This document shows, in pieces, positions 5,978 through 7,200 of a stretch of DNA of 7,200 nucleotides (position 1 is its first letter; every line of letters starts with the position of its first letter). The stretch spans positions 1 to 7,200 of the forward strand of contig SYPI01000257.1 in the NCBI GenBank assembly GCA_005804005.1. The letters are read 5' to 3'. Under the pieces are notes generated by a model. It searched no databases and was not told the origin of the DNA. It saw nothing but the letters and a program-made list of their open reading frames with translations. Source of the stretch: Planctomycetia bacterium (GTDB lineage: Bacteria > Planctomycetota > Phycisphaerae > Phycisphaerales > SM1A02). Made by a program: the position numbers and the translations under genes.

Positions 5978-6448
5978 ATGGAAACCTCACTGATCATCCT
6001 GAAGCCCGACGCCGTTCAGCGCAGCCTGATGGGCCGCATCCTCTCCCGCTTCGAGGACAAGGGCCTGCAGATCGTCGGCGCCAAGCTGATGCAGATCAGT
6101 CAGGAACTCGCAGCCACCCATTACAAGGACCACGCCAGCAAGCCGTTCTACGCGGGGCTGGTTCGGTTCATGACCAGCGCCCCGGTGCTGGTTCTGGCAG
6201 TCCGCGGCAACGGAGCCATCGCCATCTGCCGATCGATGATGGGGGCAACATTTGGGTCGAAGGCCGCGGCTGGGACCATTCGCGGCGACTACGGCGTATC
6301 CAACTCGTTCAACCTGATCCACGGGTCGGACGGGCCAGAGGCTGCGGCTCGTGAACTTGGCCTGTTTTTCCGCCCTGGCGAGGTCTTGGACTACCCACGA
6401 GCGGTGGAGACTTGGGTTTACGACCACTCCGCTGGCACCCCCGAATAG
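5978..6448 (+). CDS. ndk: Nucleoside diphosphate kinase
   Basis: Ndk moves the gamma-phosphate from ATP to other (d)NDPs through a phosphohistidine, balancing nucleotide pools in the cytoplasm. The 156 residues fit the family, with a slightly longer C-terminus. Visible active-site residues are K9 ('ILKPDAV'), R85 and T91 ('CRSMMGAT'), R102 ('TIRGDYG'), N112 and the phosphorylated H115 in 'NLIHGSDG'. These are offset by exactly three from human NDPK (K12, R88, T94, R105, N115, H118). The usual Arg before the Asn ('GRN') is Phe here ('SFN'), and the Ser after 'HGSD' is Gly. The ATG at 5978 gives the canonical start (METSLIILKP). The bases before it (ctttccgccccca) are pyrimidine-rich with no Shine-Dalgarno, so initiation may be leaderless or SD-independent. 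The frame is open further upstream, but only antisense to top6B. Confidence 0.97.
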   Translation: METSLIILKPDAVQRSLMGRILSRFEDKGLQIVGAKLMQISQELAATHYKDHASKPFYAGLVRFMTSAPVLVLAVRGNGAIAICRSMMGATFGSKAAAGTIRGDYGVSNSFNLIHGSDGPEAAARELGLFFRPGEVLDYPRAVETWVYDHSAGTPE

Positions 6449-6661
6449 ACCCCTGAAAACCGGTACGCCGTTTGCTCTGGATTTGGCGATCCACCGGGCT
6501 GTTCTTCCCGGCAGGTGCCCAAGAGTATGGGGGGCCATTCGTTTGTCTCCACGCGTCAAAGTTTGAACCGTCCAGCAGTTTCGAGCGTATGGACCGTCGC
6601 CCGCGCTGCGACTTGTGATTGCGTAGTTATTGACCCCTCGCAGGCTAGTTCAACCCCTCAG
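6449..6661 (+). other. Intergenic region between ndk and sigma factor
   Basis: This 213-base stretch has no recognisable gene. It has only a weak hairpin (ccggg 6494-6498 with cccgg 6507-6511, 8-base loop, no T-run), not a convincing terminator. TTGAAC (6563-6568) and TATGGA (6588-6593) with a 19-base gap are a poor promoter candidate. An imperfect repeat (ACCCCTCGCAG 6633-6643, ACCCCTCAG 6653-6661) lies just before the sigma factor ATG. Confidence 0.4.
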
Positions 6662-7200
6662 ATGTTTGACTCCACAATCAATCCAGAGATCGCTACTGTC
6701 ACCGGCCGGCGCCGGCCGCGGACTGCTGCGCGAGTTCGTCGCCCCGCGGGCCTTTCGGTTGAGCAGGCTGCCACTCTGGCGGAGATTCTGGCTGAGCCGT
6801 CTGACTACATCGAGTCGCCTGAGTTCCGGAAGTCCGGCGCCGAGCGTCGCATCTTCGATCTGGCGCCGGAAATCAATCGGCCGGACGTCTCTTGGTACCG
6901 CCCGCTGATGGACGACATCGGCCGCCGCGAACAGCGGGTCCGCCCGAATCGGTCAGTGGTCCTCACTGGCGCGCAGGAGCGAATCCTGTTCCTCAAGCTG
7001 AACTACGCCCGCTACCGCATCGGTCGCATCCAGCGCAAGCTCGGCACGGCCGCGCCGGACTTGGTGACCTCGCGCGACCTACTGGCTTGGCATGCCAAGG
7101 CCGAGGAGGTCCGCGAACAACTGGCTGAAACCAATCTGCCGCTGGTGCTGGCCATGGCCAAGCGAGTGCGCATCAACGAGAACGAGTTCCCCGACCTGAT
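6662..7200 (+). CDS. Sigma-70 family RNA polymerase sigma factor, 3'-truncated by window edge
   Basis: Sigma factors direct RNA polymerase to promoters. The first 179 codons are visible and the frame is open to the end. Residues 1-35 are Arg/Ala-rich and unstructured-looking. 'SDYIESPEF' (47-55) and the following segment resemble the N-terminal part of sigma-70 proteins that I associate with planctomycetes. 'EERILFLKLNYARYRI'-like sequence at 105-120 (actual start QERILF) resembles region 1.2, which usually reads E..LF..MN..RYR. 'NLPLVLAMAKR' (158-168) followed by 'FPDL' (176-179) is the beginning of region 2, which usually reads NLRLV...A.+, then DLI. Regions 2.2-4 lie beyond the window, so the group (primary, group 2 or 3, or a large ECF-like factor) cannot be settled. 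The ATG at 6662 is the only reasonable start, since no other ATG/GTG/TTG occurs in frame back to 6563. No clear Shine-Dalgarno site precedes it. Confidence 0.85.
   Translation, partial: MFDSTINPEIATVTGRRRPRTAARVRRPAGLSVEQAATLAEILAEPSDYIESPEFRKSGAERRIFDLAPEINRPDVSWYRPLMDDIGRREQRVRPNRSVVLTGAQERILFLKLNYARYRIGRIQRKLGTAAPDLVTSRDLLAWHAKAEEVREQLAETNLPLVLAMAKRVRINENEFPDL

Noticed and set aside
6494..6511. Hairpin ccggg/cccgg after ndk as a terminator
   Set aside because: The stem is short and no T-run follows it.
6630..6908. 92-residue + frame starting before the sigma factor
   Set aside because: It overlaps the sigma factor in another frame. The frame from 6662 has sigma-70 motifs, while this one is Arg/Ser/Leu-rich with none.

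Overview
This GC-rich window looks like a bacterial chromosome, most likely from the Planctomycetota. The PNPase, NDP kinase, cold-shock protein and sigma factor are all bacterial housekeeping types. The sigma factor at the right edge has the long N-terminal region and the 'YIESPEF' motif that I associate with planctomycete sigma-70 proteins. That placement is inference from protein style, not from a search.

Layout, left to right. (1) 1-1374 (+) is the 3' part of pnp, followed at once by a strong intrinsic terminator (1396-1434). (2) 1435-1670 is a short non-coding leader with a three-copy AAGAAC repeat at exact 21-bp spacing and a weak promoter candidate. (3) 1671-1922 (+) is a small cold-shock-domain protein. 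One base after its stop comes (4) 1924-2796 (+), an orphan membrane-anchored sensor histidine kinase. (5) 5904-2809 (-) is a complete two-gene DNA topoisomerase VI operon, top6B then top6A. Its end faces the kinase across 12 bases. (6) 5978-6448 (+) is ndk, divergent from top6B across a 73-base region. (7) 6449-6661 is non-coding. (8) 6662-7200 (+) is the start of a sigma-70 family factor that runs off the window.

The most notable content is the topoisomerase VI pair. This type IIB enzyme is standard in archaea and plants but only scattered in bacteria. Both subunits keep the visible catalytic residues: the Tyr pair and Toprim acidic residues in A, and the GHKL ATP-site motifs in B. They are spaced for translational coupling, so this looks like a working A2B2 enzyme. 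Top6B carries a non-canonical tail of about 100 residues rich in Pro, Ala and Lys. Other genes concern RNA turnover and RNA binding (PNPase with a Gly/Arg/His-rich tail, cold-shock protein), nucleotide pools (Ndk) and signalling or transcription (kinase, sigma factor). I see no mobile element, CRISPR array, tRNA or rRNA.
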